A stretch of 44,649 bases of DNA from Acanthaster planci. Taxonomy: Eukaryota > Echinodermata > Asteroidea > Valvatida > Acanthasteridae. The number at the start of each line of letters is the position of its first letter. Within the stretch, counting starts at the first letter, position 1. The translations under genes were made by a program, and so were the position numbers. Under the pieces are notes generated by a model. The model had not been told where the DNA came from. It searched no databases and was given only the letters and a program-made list of their open reading frames with translations. The stretch lies in assembly GCF_001949145.1 (NCBI RefSeq), contig NW_019091374.1, positions 1,118,574 to 1,163,222 on the forward strand. Direction: 5' to 3'. Shown one piece after another: positions 33,997-44,649 of this stretch.

Positions 33997-34239
33997 CTGG
34001 CATTAAGGTTAGAGACAACACACAGGGTCCGACGGCATGTAACAAAAACCTTTATAGAGTTTTATAGTTTTCTTTCAGGACTTTCCGGAGACCTATGGAT
34101 ATACTGATCCCATCATAGAATTCTGCTCTGCATTCAAAGAAGAGTACAGACAACGTATGATGACTGCAAAGTTCTAACCTCTCATAAGCCACTTTACAAG
34201 TCCAAATGTCTTTTACTGTTACTACTCGGGCCCTGCCAA
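33997..34239. other. non-coding stretch
   Basis: No gene or repeat seen. Confidence 0.5.
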
Positions 34240-34480
34240 GGGCCAATTTCATAGAGCTGCTTAAGCACAAAATTTGCTTCAGCAGGAAAACACTTTGCTT
34301 AATAAACAAGGTTACCAGCTCAAACTCTATCTAATTGTCATGCTAACCAAAAAACAGCTAAATACAATCCCAAAACCAATATACATCAAATGGAATTTGG
34401 CTGGTTACCTGATTTATCAAGTAAGGTTTTTTTCATGCTTAAGAAAATTTTCTGCTTAAGCGGCTCTATGAAACTGGCCC
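34240..34480. mobile_element. MITE with GGGCCAATTTCATAGAGC ends
   Basis: The left end reads GGGCCAATTTCATAGAGCTG then CTTAAGCACAAAATTT. The reverse complement of the right end reads GGCCAGTTTCATAGAGCCG then CTTAAGCAGAAAATTTT. The arms pair over about 38 bp around GCTTAAGC palindromes. The 241-bp interior is AT-rich and non-coding. I associate this end sequence with a short repeat common in marine invertebrate genomes; superfamily and target duplication are not clear from this copy. Confidence 0.87.
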
Positions 34481-36683
34481 CAGCGTCAATGAAATGCATT
34501 TGATTTTTCCACTGTTTTAGCAATGTGTGTAACATTCATTTCAAAATTCCTTGCACCATTTTTAGGATGAGTCATTTTCTTTTTTACATTTTTGCTACAG
34601 ATTATAGTTATATCAGTGAAGACCTACTTTTCATGGAGTTGAGATTTAAGATTTTTAATATTTTATTATTTTATAAATGCCACAGAAAACTTGTTCTACA
34701 CAAATTAATTAAAACTTTTTAAGTTTTATAGCTGTATAAGTATTCATCATGTACAGCATGCCAAATTTAAGAAGCAAATCTCCATTTACATTCTGTTGAT
34801 AGCCTACATTAACAACATTTTCCACCAAGATGCCACTGAATTTACACAAGGCCAACCCAAAAATGAAAATGGGCAGTTTTCCCCTGAACTGTTTTTAGGG
34901 GGGATAGATATCAGAGTTTTTAAACCAAATTCCAAAATTATTCTAGGTCACAGAATTTCTGTTGAGAACCAAAAAACAAATCAATGTAATTTCGTGTTCA
35001 AAAAGTGCACAGGGCTTTTTTGAAAATTAACATTTGGCTTAACTTGAGAACAAAACAATGGTTTAAATATTAGTAAATCAGTTTTTTATATACAATGCAA
35101 ATATTGCAAAATTAGTAAGCAATGATTTTTCATTAAACAATACAATGGAATCTCAAATGTTACCAGTGCTAATTGGAGTGAAATGTATGCTTAGTACATG
35201 TATGATCTCCTGTACATTCTATGCACACTGTAAAGGCTTTCCCAGACAATATCTTGCTTTCAGTTTATGCACATATAAGTATGTTTAATTACTTACTTAT
35301 TACTTGAGTATGTTTAATTACTTAACGCATTCACGGTATTGATGGACAGTGACCAATTGGGGATTTGGGCACATTAATTGTTGGCTTCTAAACATGTTTA
35401 CAAGTGCTAGCAAGAATGTGTTAATCCCAGATTGAGGGTGTAACAATGATCCACCTTTACAGAAGTTTAATGAGTGTTAACTAGTAAGTCCTATGGAAAA
35501 ATGCATTGAAACTCTGATGGTAACTGTTAATACAGGCTGAAGAGTTGACCACACTCAGGATGAACTCCATAGGGGTGCACCCTACTCCCCTCCCCACTGT
35601 TCAAAAGGAAACTCTTTTTCCTTTTTCCCTACTTCTTTTTGCCCTCCACCAGGTATTTCACAAACTTTAAAAACAGAAATTTGCACTCAAACAATGCCCC
35701 TTTTATATTCACGCTCACCCAAGGATGGGGTTTCCCCCCATCCCCTTTGTAAATGTTAGGTCTACCACTGAAGTTGGCTTTATGTCTGGCTTACATGTCT
35801 GGCAGAAAAACCAGCACTGACACATACAGTTCAGTACATTTGAAAAGTGGCCAGAGGTACCTACGCTTGTGAAATGAGTTGGTTTGACATGTCTCAAAGT
35901 GTGTCACGAAGGCGTAGAGGTTGCAATGATCATGTATTTTCTGAACTGAGTATCACTGAGTGTAGTGCAAAGAATTCTGAAGCAACAATTTCCGAATTGA
36001 AAATCAATGACCGGGGTACCCAACTTCATATACAATACATTTGCCTAAAACATGAATTTCCCTCGTGGCCTACAAGGAAAAGATTAATAGCTTGATGTGG
36101 GAGGGGCATACATGTACGTTGTGGGAGAATTGCATATGTATGATACCCTCGGGAGCTCTGTGCTTCAGAATCCATTTTTTCAAATGGTCCGTTCATTCAA
36201 CTTACATTCAAATGTACCAACTTTACCTTCCTATGTGAGGGGTCAACAGTTCAATGTGTGCCAATGAACAATACCGACTGGCTGGCACAGAGCCAAAAGG
36301 CATTGTACAATTGAAAGGTACTGGTATGATATGGCAGAAAAATATCTTATGAGACCAGAATGTCTGATAGTGATCACGAATGATCACCGATGTGGAACTG
36401 ATGATACTCTGTACAGGCCTTCACCCCATTAATTTTCACTCCAAAATTTATGGATGTAAAGAAAAGCATGCTTGCATTTGAGCTGGCATGAACACGGGAG
36501 TCAAAAGCAGTGAGAATCAAGACAATTATAAATTTTCAAATAAACCGCATTTTATCTCCATGCTTACCAAATACATGCATGGATCAGGGAACAGATGTCT
36601 CCACTCTGTACCTAAGTACCTTGCCTGCAATGTTCTGATAGCTGTAGTTTCACCACCAAAAATCCCAGTAAATACTGTTAATT
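34481..36683. other. about 2.2 kb without a supported gene
   Basis: Strongly AT-rich. It includes an exact 18-bp direct repeat, AGTATGTTTAATTACTTA, at 35278-35295 and 35307-35324. No exon is supported. Confidence 0.5.
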
Positions 36684-36804
36684 CGTTTTACCCTTTTGCA
36701 TTTCCTCGCAGCTGACAACAGTAAACAATCCACCAACCGTTTTACCCTTTTACTATTTTTACAGCGGTCAAACGGTATTGGGATAAATACAGTTTTACCA
36801 TTTT
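36684..36804. repeat. three evenly spaced GTTTTACC-TTTT words
   Basis: CGTTTTACCCTTTT occurs at 36684-36697 and 36738-36751, and AGTTTTACCATTTT starts at 36791. The spacing is 54 and 53 bp. This may be an eroded 54-bp tandem array. Confidence 0.6.
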
Positions 36805-39800
36805 CTTGTTTTAATCAGATTAAGTATAGTATAAAGATCAGTGACTTTGCCCAGCAGTTTTACACAAACAACTCAGCAAAACAGAAAACCAGTCAGTCTT
36901 GAGACTGATTGTTTTTCAGTTTTGGTGTCAGTTCAATGGTCAGCATGTGGTGCATTTGTCACCCTGGGCTAGGGGATGGAGAGGGGCACATCCTGCACGT
37001 GTGAAGGAGTGTATCCCTATAAATTAAGCAGAATGGCCCTGACAATACTGGGATTCAGTACTGTTGATGGGTCTAGGCCTAAACAGCCTTTATTCCAACG
37101 AATTTTATAACAGAAAAAAACAATGAAACCTCTTTTGGAGGCATCACCAACCAGAATCAGGAAACTTGCCTTCTGAATACATTCAACACACTTGGTTAAT
37201 TTCCTGCTTATACCCTCAGCATTTCAAATTCTCATGTAAAACAAATTCAAAAAGAGCACGGACTGTATATGAACTTAACATCCGGAATACGGGGTCTTTT
37301 TAATTCATGTTGATTGAACTTCGAGCAAATGTGCATGTACACACACTTTATGGTTGGGCCTTTCATGAAAAATCAAAAGGTATACATGTACATACAATGG
37401 ACTTGTCCATACTGCAGGTACAGTGGGTTGTTTTTTTTTCAGAAATGTTTATCCTCGAATGGTTGGGCTTGAAAGAATACTTGTGTATACTGTAGGAGAA
37501 TCGGCCTATACCTCGTGGATAAAATCTTCTGGAATTATAGAACAAGTTTTTCACGTCTTTTCTTTTTAAGAAAAACACAGTAGTCTTTACTACATTAGTA
37601 TTAACAATGGCATTAAATCATACTTGTCTCACTATACGTCCTGGTACGCTGGTCTCTTTTTCAAATGCTTATTTCCCCTGTGTGTAGCATGCCTTTGATG
37701 TAAAGCTACTGCATTGTTAAAGAGGGGATCTTAAATGACACAAAATGCAAAAAAAAATCATAATAGAAGTCAATAACAATCGTTTATTTAGTTAACAAAC
37801 AAATTTGCCTCACGAAAACGCTAAAATTCATGCCACTTTTGTCTATTCTGGAAATTTGTGCTATTTTGCTAACACACGTGCCAGATGCAAAAGTTCGCTT
37901 CTTCATGAAAATGGGGGATATGAGTTGCCCATGAATTTGCCCTTTATTGCTAATGCTACATCTATGGAAGACAAATTCGCCTCTTTGTGAAAACGTAAAA
38001 TCACAATCTCAGAATCTGTGAAACTGACAGGTTTAACCAACAACAAAAGTGGACACGAGTCCTTTTTTAAGCATGAGAACCACAGCAGTTACTACTGCCT
38101 AATATGCATTATATAAACATGAGTAAACTATATATCAAAGTGTGTGAGGCTTCCTGTCTCTTACATTTCATGAATAGCAGGATCTTGATTTTTTTTCTCA
38201 GATCAGTCTCCCCATATGCTATTACACTGTACATGTACATGTACAACAATTACTCCCTCCTACAATTCAAGTGAAGGCACATCAGGACAGGTAAATGATG
38301 GTCAAGGTACAGGTGCACTTCTAATTGTCCAAGTCTTCATTCCGTGCTACAGTTCACGTTTGCCATTAGCAACCCAAAGCTGAGGCAAATGTCAGTACAA
38401 TACAAAGACATTAGCAACAATTATTCATCGAGTCCGACAAATATTTACCGAGAGATGTACATCATGATCTCTTATCTAGTTTAAGCAGTGTTGTGTACTG
38501 TGTTAACAAGGCAATACACATTTTAAAATGTTATGCACGATATGTAAAGCACTAATTACAACAACCTCAACAGGAGTTGACAGCCGTCCATACTTTTCAA
38601 CTTTGTAAAAGTGAATCCAAAGGGCTTTGCTTTACTTCTCATGTAAGGAAAGACTGCATGCAACTCGTGGAGAAGTTTGACGATGACCGTGAAGAACTGA
38701 ATGCAGTGAAATGTAATATGATCTCTAACCCTTATGGATCCTCCAAACTCCAAAAAGAGCTGGGATGCCAGTCAGGTTATTGTTCAGAGACTCCTGAATG
38801 TAACTTGTTAAGGCCGGAAATCGGTCTAACATTTTACACGAAAAGCCAACAATAAGGTTTTGCCTGAAAACTGACACCCTTGCAAGAACTTTAAAAAAGG
38901 TTTGGGCAGAAATTGAGTAGTCACTGTTACATGGCGCAAGGCACGATAATGCCCCTTGAAGATCGAAGAATGTGCCACTAGATCTACATTTGAGGATTTG
39001 CAGGCTGGAAAAGATTTCTTACCAAAAGTAGCTTCAGAGGTTATTGTTAGGGTGGGGTTTCAAGCAAAACTACAATGAAAAAAAAAGACTCCAACCTGCT
39101 TGATGTGATCATGGAGAAAGAACCTCTAACACATCACAGAGATATGCTCACACTAAAAAACAGAATCACCCACAACAGGACAATGTAATCAATTTTGTTT
39201 ACTATGTACAGAATAATTGTTCACATTGAAACAAGACAACAGAATTGATGGCTTGGATCTTGAATAAGTTAAAGGTACTTTGTAATTTTAAAGGCTGGAT
39301 AGTAGGCTACACAAATATGTGTACCCACTGAGGACAAATGCATGGAATTTACAACAGTCAGTAAATATTTGCATTTTAAGAAGAATATGTTCAGAACCTA
39401 GAACAGTCCGTATACAAAATCCAGTCGCCATGAAAACCAAATACCATGATGAATATGCTGACGCTGATGTGTACTGACCAGCAACCTACATTGTGCAAGT
39501 AACATATTCAGTTGTGCCACTGGTGCAGTGGTCGGGCAAATCACAGTCCTCAAGTTCTCAGAAATCCATTACACAGAATGTTCATTTAATTTCTCTAAAA
39601 TGTTTCTTTCATGCAGCCCTTGGCTGCTACTAACAAGTGTTTTTTATAATGGACCAGTGACCCAGTAAACCAATACTTGGGAACGGATGTTTAGAGATGA
39701 GACTTTCAGTGGAATTGCCCTAAGACTCAACCAAAGCTATGTTACACAGCAAAATATAAACTGCCCTTTCAGTTGAATGAGTTGAATGAACAGAAAAATT

Positions 39801-39960
39801 CAAGCCAATTCAAATAATTCCACGAATTTCTACATATTTGTGTTAATTTTAGAAATTAAAAAAAAAGTCCCACATAAGGCTGTTCCACCTTTACCGCCCC
39901 ACATTCAACCTACAGTAGGCACAATATTCTTCCCAATTTCCAATCTATTTTAGGTCTTAC
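36805..39960. other. about 3.2 kb without a supported gene
   Basis: It holds an ACATGT run at 38228-38245. The run lies inside an open stretch (38202-38290) between TTTTTTCTCAG and CAG|GTAAAT, which I regard as chance. A plus-strand frame at 38577-38855 has an acidic run (EKFDDDREELNAVKC) but no family match. Degenerate TTTGCCTCACGAAAA-like words near 37805 and 37975 may be remnants of a repeat. Confidence 0.45.
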
Positions 39961-40017
39961 CAGGAGTAAAATGCAGTTTTATAGTATTCATACGCTTCTA
40001 TTGTGTTAAAACATTCA
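39961..40017 (-). CDS. candidate internal exon, protein not recognised
   Basis: The minus strand enters after TTCGCACAG at 40017 and leaves at a good donor (CTCCTG|GTAAGA) after 39961. Only one of three frames is open: it enters in phase 2, reads ECFNTIEAYEYYKTAFYS, and leaves in phase 2. The signal-peptide exon at 41886-41953 leaves in phase 2, and joining them would create a Cys codon (TG|T), so the two are compatible as exons 1 and 2 of a secreted protein. The acceptor's pyrimidine tract is modest. No family is recognised. Confidence 0.28.
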
Positions 40018-41633
40018 CTGTGCGAATTTTGATGCAATTTGGAAACGAAGGGAGAATTGTTAATTTTTATGTTATTTGCAGCATTCATCAGATTTTGCAA
40101 AGTGAAGGGGGAAAGTGTGAAGCCTTGTTTCCACTTCCCAGCAACCATCCACTTCCCCCAGTAAACACCAACCTCTTCAGTAAACACTCAGAGGGCATTT
40201 GAAGCAAGGACACCGAGCAAAGTCCACATAGCAAGTTGCAATGCATGTTTTTTCCCTTCTTTTATAATTTCGATCAGATCCTATGGAAGAAATTAAAACA
40301 CGAGGGTTGTCCAGGTGTGGAGAGCTCTTAGTACCCTCACTGCCAACTACATCAACCAAGGACAGCCATCTGAAGTGTAGTTCAGAATAAAAGCATACCT
40401 GACACCTTTATTTGTCACCGTATTTGCCTTTGACACATTTAATTTAATTTTTGGTAAACTCCAACCATCATCTAGTAGACTAAAAGCACATAGCCTTGAA
40501 TGAATATATGTAGAAATATTTATTTGTTATTCACCTTAGTTTCCATTTGATATGCACTACTTTACTCATCAATTTATGCATTTTCCACTGAAAAGGCACT
40601 TACACATGAATGGTGATGAACAACAGCAACTGTGATTTGGAGTAGCTGGATTTCTAAGTAAAGTGTGCAATGCCTGGTCTCATATAGCAAGACCAGTTTT
40701 ATTTGTCATTGTGATAGTATGGTTTAAAACCTTTCGCTGAGTAATGTGAAAGGGAACTTCACAAATGTTCCTGTAATAGAAGGGAGACCTACATTTTAAC
40801 TTTTGGATTCACCTTGTCATAGATGTCTACGGCATCATGCTCAGTAACTGTAGGATCGATGTTGTGAAAAGAGAACGGGGTTTTGAGTTTCGCGGGAAAT
40901 TATGAGGGGAAACTGTGAGTGTTTTAACACATGACACATCGTGGATTCAAATTTGCATGGCTGGTTTATCAGTAAGAAAGTCACATTTCTCACAATTTAC
41001 AATTTGAAATTTCCAAAACATAAGGTCAGAGCAATAAAGAAAGCATTGCCTTTGGTTTTTGGGTCCCAAAAATATACAAAATAAGTCTGCATGCACAAAT
41101 GTTGAACAAGCACAGTACATGGAAGTATGGATTCATAGCATAGTTCAGTGCTGAGCCCATACAATGTCAACAAGAAAAACTTGGTGCTGAGGCAGTTACT
41201 GCATACAAGAGTTACACTATTCAAAATTTCTATATATTTTTTTGAAAGCAAATGAAACTTTGCATGGACTGCTTCCAAGAATTATGCCTAATGAAAACAA
41301 CTAGGGCCTATTACTTGTATACAAAATGCTTCTCCCCAAAGCAGCAGAGATCCAGGTGATTAAAAAAAAAATCTCTGAAAGTTGATCTTGTGTTTTATTG
41401 ATGCAAGGTAGGCCTATATTGTACCTAAAACACTACGCTGTAAATAAGCAGTTTGGGACCTAGGCCATGCATTTTATAAACAACGAAACGGAGGCACATA
41501 CATTCATTTTTCTGCACATCAAATCTCGTACATGAACACCCGAAGGGCAGTCAAAAACGCGCAACGCCTACAGCCTACAGGTCTGCCTTTAGAACCAAAC
41601 GCCAAAATGCGAATGAAACTGATACATTCTTAC
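40018..41633. other. about 1.6 kb without a supported gene
   Basis: AT-rich; open frames at 40177-40359 and 40997-41278 on the minus strand are not recognised. No repeat stands out. Confidence 0.45.
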
Positions 41634-41836
41634 CAAGAATAATGTCAAAAGGGAAAGAACGGCGATGCCCAGCCAACATATTCCGGTTAAACACTGTTTA
41701 ACCACATACCAACACACTGCTCGTCCAAGGTTCTTCGAAACTGTGACACTGGTTAGACTCTCGATACAGCGCTGTTGTAGGTCGTGTAGTGACCATAGAT
41801 TCAAGACTGGCCACAGATCATTGCGACAAGGCCCAT
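41634..41836 (-). CDS. candidate exon with a membrane segment
   Basis: On the minus strand AACTTGTTTTCAG precedes 41836 and a good donor (TTCTTG|GTAAGA) follows 41634. The frame that enters in phase 1 is open for 67 codons and leaves in phase 0. Its last third is strongly hydrophobic (CLTGICWLGIAVLSLLTLFL), like a signal anchor, preceded by Trp/Cys-rich sequence. No in-frame Met exists, so an upstream exon would be needed. A donor word (GGGTAAGT) lies only 20 bp before the acceptor, too close to be its own intron. It may be an alternative exon to 41886-41953 or chance. Confidence 0.25.
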
Positions 41837-41885
41837 CTGAAAACAAGTTAACTTACCCGAAAATTCTGTCATGTGTACCTCTCAC

Positions 41886-41953
41886 CACGGTGCGTCAGAG
41901 GTACTACATAAAGTTACAAAGACAGACGGCAATAATAAGAAGGGCAGATACAT
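41886..41953 (-). CDS. candidate first exon encoding a signal peptide
   Basis: The ATG at 41953-41951 on the minus strand opens MYLPFLLLPSVFVTLCSTS then DAP, a good signal peptide: short N-region, hydrophobic core, small residues before a likely cleavage site. A donor (CCGTG|GTGAGA) follows 41886, leaving in phase 2; reading through it gives a stop at once, which favours splicing there. A second donor (CGG|GTAAGT) lies about 27 bp further on. The upstream DNA is CpG-richer than average. The only TATA word (42011-42017) faces the other way. The next exon could be 39961-40017. The protein is not recognised. Confidence 0.33.
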
Positions 41954-42010
41954 GTTCTGGTGGAAAAGTGAGGGAAACTATTGGTGAAAACTGGAAAGAC
42001 TTTCTGACGA

Positions 42011-42017
42011 TATAAAA
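42011..42017 (+). promoter_or_regulatory. TATA-box-like word facing right
   Basis: TATAAAA read on the plus strand in a CpG-richer patch (CCGCGCG follows near 42046). If active it would start a rightward transcript near 42040, which could include the candidate exon at 42849. A 7-bp match alone is weak evidence. Confidence 0.18.
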
Positions 42018-42848
42018 TCACGATCTCACAGCAGCAGTAAACCCGCGCGTAAACTCAAGCTGTCGTCCGCCTGCAACTAGTGCAGTAGCGCCTTGGTACT
42101 AAATGGCAAGACGCAGTTTATCTGTAATGTTATTTAACTGTTCACTTGTCAAAATTTGGGGACATGGCTTTCGACTAAAAAAAAATTACTGAATTTCAAG
42201 GAGACTTTAAAAATGCAGAAAGATGGTGTCAAGATATTGCTTCCTTAGTGTCCCATGATAGCCTGGGAGGGCGCTGTGATTGTCACAAGAGCCCAATCAC
42301 TGTCCCTGGCACAGTTTTTTAAGACAAGTAGTCCCAAGAACAAATGCTGCCAACGCACGTTTCAGTATCTTAACCCTGGGTTGGAACAAATTAACGTCAG
42401 CACATAAACAAGCAAATTCACGTCCTCTTTTTAAATCTTTTTTTAATAACTTCATTATTCACTGTTTTTAACCTTTCACGTCAGTTTTTTCGCTCAAAGT
42501 GACGCACGTGTGTTTGGGAACCAATATTTTGTGAAGTTTTGAAGCGTTGACCTCCCGCGACACAGTGACAATCCACACAAAAAATTGGAGCCGGCCGGAG
42601 CGTCCAGAATAGGCCTAACGTGGATGGATCCAGGCTGTCATGTAAGGACCGGGGGCAGGGTCGCAGCTTACGCAGCCTTATTGGTGAGGGGGGTCTGGGT
42701 TGTCACCAGATATTACGAATTCAATTTGATCTGAAAAGATAATTAAAAAAAATTGTACGGGACGTCCTGCCCCGTGTCAAGAGTGAACTCATCAGCGGAA
42801 GCACTGATAGAAGAAAGTAAACGCTGAAGATTTTATTACGTTTGGCAG
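42018..42848. other. CpG-richer stretch without a supported exon
   Basis: It contains GGAGCCGGCCGGAGCG near 42590 and GGACCGGGGGCAGGGTCG near 42645, more CpG than the window average. This is compatible with promoter or 5' untranslated DNA. No exon is called. Confidence 0.4.
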
Positions 42849-43059
42849 ATCAATTGACGCACCCTATAGGACTGCATTCCACTAAATCGCTAGGTTTCTA
42901 CGGGTTGTGTACAGTAAGAGATGTAACAATTGGGATCGATCATATATATCTTTCTGTAAATCACGATTACGGGAATTGTGGCTACCAACAGTTCGGGGTA
43001 TTCGTTCATAAAACATCCAACTTTGTGGGTTTATTTTGCGTAGGCCGAGAGACGGGCAG
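42849..43059 (+). CDS. candidate internal exon, protein not recognised
   Basis: A decent acceptor (TTTTATTACGTTTGGCAG) ends at 42848 and a donor (GGCAG|GTAGAT) follows 43059. The frame entering in phase 1 is open for 69 codons and leaves in phase 2; the plus-strand frame meets TAG immediately after the donor, so the end fits a splice. The peptide contains GLHSTKSLGFYGLCTVRDV, DHIYLSVNHDYGNCGYQQF and VGLFCVGRETG, a globular Cys/Tyr/Gly-containing composition with no family I recognise. Codons use more CpG than the surroundings. It could be an old coding fragment rather than a live exon. Confidence 0.3.
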
Positions 43060-43621
43060 GTAGATTCAGACCTGAGCGCATAGTTTGACTAATATTTTAG
43101 GGTATTTTCGGGAAAGGGCTGATAAAAAAATGAAATCGCGTGGCTAACCTCATGAAAATGAAAAGAAAACTGAACATGTGGTTATCATCTTAAGTTTCCA
43201 ATGAAACACGAGCGGCCAACCTGTTCCTGAGAGTCACAAGGCGGCGCTATTTCTGTCCGACTTTGTACTGTTTTCAGTGGGCGCGTGATGTCCAACTTAA
43301 GACCTCCATACAAGGAGGATCCGGGGATATCTTACCTTTTTGTCTGTTTTTAACTCAGTTCTAAATTGGTTATTTAATAACTTGAAAAAAAGCAAAATGC
43401 CTAGAGGTGTATCTATTCCACTACATTTCTTTGTAATATTTTTTTCTATTTGGTAAAAAAACCTATGTACAAACAGGTTTAGCCAGTTTACACTGAATTA
43501 ACTTAACTTAAATGTACGTATTTACTCAAGTTTATGTTTATACAATTATTTATTTATTTCCAAGTAAGTTGGATTTGTCCTTTTTTATCCGCAAGTCAGT
43601 TTTTATTAGTAGTTGTTTTTT
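43060..43621. other. non-coding stretch
   Basis: AT-rich with T runs; no supported gene. Confidence 0.5.
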
Positions 43622-43641
43622 GTTTTGTTTTGTTTTGTTTT
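43622..43641. repeat. (GTTTT)4 microsatellite
   Basis: Four exact GTTTT units preceded by a T-rich tract. Confidence 0.95.
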
Positions 43642-44055
43642 CGGTGATACCTGTAAGTGGCGGATCTACGCTTTCGGATATCAGAATAAATAAAAAAATA
43701 AACCTAGAGAGGGCGCTCTATTAATTTACTGGTGTACAGCTTGGACAGACCCCTGTCGGCAGTGATATCAAAACGCTATGTCCGATATATGGTACATGTG
43801 CCGCTTGCGGTCTGGGCATCGTTTACTTAAGTCTTCAGCGTGTAGTGTAAAATTTGGACTCCTACAATAATGTCCTCTGAAGCCTTACACGCATGTCTGT
43901 AGCATGGGTTACATGCGTTGTTGAGGCTACGCTGACGGAAGAATAGCGACTACAATTTATTGGTTAATATTAATATGACACCAAGTATGGCATATGACTT
44001 GTCAAGCCTCTTCGACATTTATATGTAAATTACCAGGTAAACACTAGTGATTCAG
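43642..44055. other. non-coding stretch
   Basis: No gene or repeat that I can support. Confidence 0.5.
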
Positions 44056-44106
44056 CAAGAATTAGTTGAGGTCGTGCATGGTATGAAGCCGGTCGAGGGT
44101 TTTCAG
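44056..44106 (+). CDS. candidate small exon, protein not recognised
   Basis: A consensus donor (TTTTCAG|GTGAGT) ends a 17-codon open stretch, QELVEVVHGMKPVEGFQ. It could be an internal exon in phase 0 at both ends (acceptor GTGATTCAG, weak tract) or a first exon starting at the ATG at 44083. The DNA to its right up to 44290 is relatively CpG-rich, which would suit a gene start whose body lies beyond the window. Confidence 0.22.
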
Positions 44107-44649
44107 GTGAGTTCACAACTCCCCGACGGTCACTGTAACTTAAGGCAGTTGCAATCAGCAACGGCAGGAACATTATTTTTGTTCGTGCTCGCACCTCGCA
44201 TGCTTCGCAGTGCAGTCATCGACAATAGTCAAGTTAGAGTTGACAGCGTAAAATCGCACAGACGGTACTACGGTAGGCATGTGCGTATTAAAACGGGCAA
44301 GATTTTTACTAACATAACTTAGCTTAGGCCCAAGGCCTACACAGTTGTAGATTTGGGACCTGAACTGTGCATGCAGACGTGGTAGAAAATAACGTGCAAA
44401 ACAAAATCGTACCAACCTTGCTCAAAAAAGTTGGAAAAGACAGTTCTTATTCATGTTACTCCTCGATGGATTAGGCCTGATCAACCAACTTATCAAGAGA
44501 GCAAGGTAGGCCCTAACGTTAAACATGGTAAAGTGAGGTAGGGATAGGTTAGAGGAGACCCATAAACAGGGCCCTACGTATACTCCTTTGTGGATGTAGG
44601 CCTGCTGTCAAAATGGGGAACATTTTGTAGGGACAGAAATGGGATTTTA
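44107..44649. other. window end, no further gene supported
   Basis: CpG-richer to about 44290, then AT-rich with AGGCCTA words. Open frames on both strands at 44173-44415 are not recognised. Confidence 0.45.

Noticed and set aside
39014-39060. Minus-strand segment between a strong acceptor (TTTTTTTTTCATTGTAG) and a GTAAGA donor
   Set aside because: All three frames contain a stop codon, so it cannot be a coding exon.
1-44649. CRISPR arrays, operons, phage or a new multi-gene system
   Set aside because: No regularly spaced repeats of suitable length, no gene clusters and no prokaryotic signals; the sequence is ordinary animal non-coding DNA with short elements and sparse exon candidates.

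Overview
This looks like nuclear DNA from a multicellular marine animal, most likely a deuterostome invertebrate of the echinoderm type. The evidence is AT-rich DNA with no long reading frames, many dispersed ACATGTACATGT-type hexamer runs, recurrent AGGCCTA words, short terminal-inverted-repeat elements of kinds I recall from echinoderm genomes, and isolated short open stretches bounded by AG and GT splice signals. Nothing is bacterial: there are no operons or CRISPR array, and I saw no convincing tRNA or rRNA. The species cannot be named from this window.

Two protein families are recognisable. At 27870-28120 (+) lies the first exon of a RecQ-like superfamily 2 helicase, from a start codon through motif 0 and Walker A to an intact GTAAGT donor. 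It is broken by one in-frame stop and two frameshifts. About 3 kb to its left, on the other strand, 24869-25037 encodes the start of a THAP zinc-binding domain. A third candidate, 14594-14798 (-), encodes a Cys-bracketed membrane segment that may belong to a small tetraspan protein.

The other exon calls are unrecognised and rest only on splice signals plus an open frame: 232-400, 908-978, 2963-3137, 26703-26754, 33920-33996, 39961-40017, 41634-41836, 41886-41953, 42849-43059 and 44056-44106. In intron-rich DNA such combinations arise by chance, so their confidences are low. Two pairs have matching splice phase: 232-400 with 908-978 (+), and 41886-41953 (signal peptide) with 39961-40017 (-).

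The clearest non-genic content is a set of small DNA-transposon-like elements: 1390-1615, the homologous pair 8782-9023 and 13702-13946, 34240-34480, and a larger composite at 15527-16621. There are also foldbacks at 8077-8204 and 10374-10432, a local duplication at 31509-31621 and 31914-32028, short tandem repeats, and a dense cluster of transcription-factor-like motifs near 33512-33581.

Layout: 0-3 kb has candidate plus-strand exons and one element; 3-14 kb is non-coding with elements; 14.5-16.6 kb has the membrane exon and composite element; 17-24.8 kb has nothing I can support; 24.8-28.1 kb has THAP, a CpG-rich possible promoter and the helicase relic; 28-34.5 kb has repeats and a possible enhancer; 34.5-40 kb is mostly empty; 40-44.6 kb is CpG-richer with candidate first exons on both strands. 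I do not see a new multi-gene system here.
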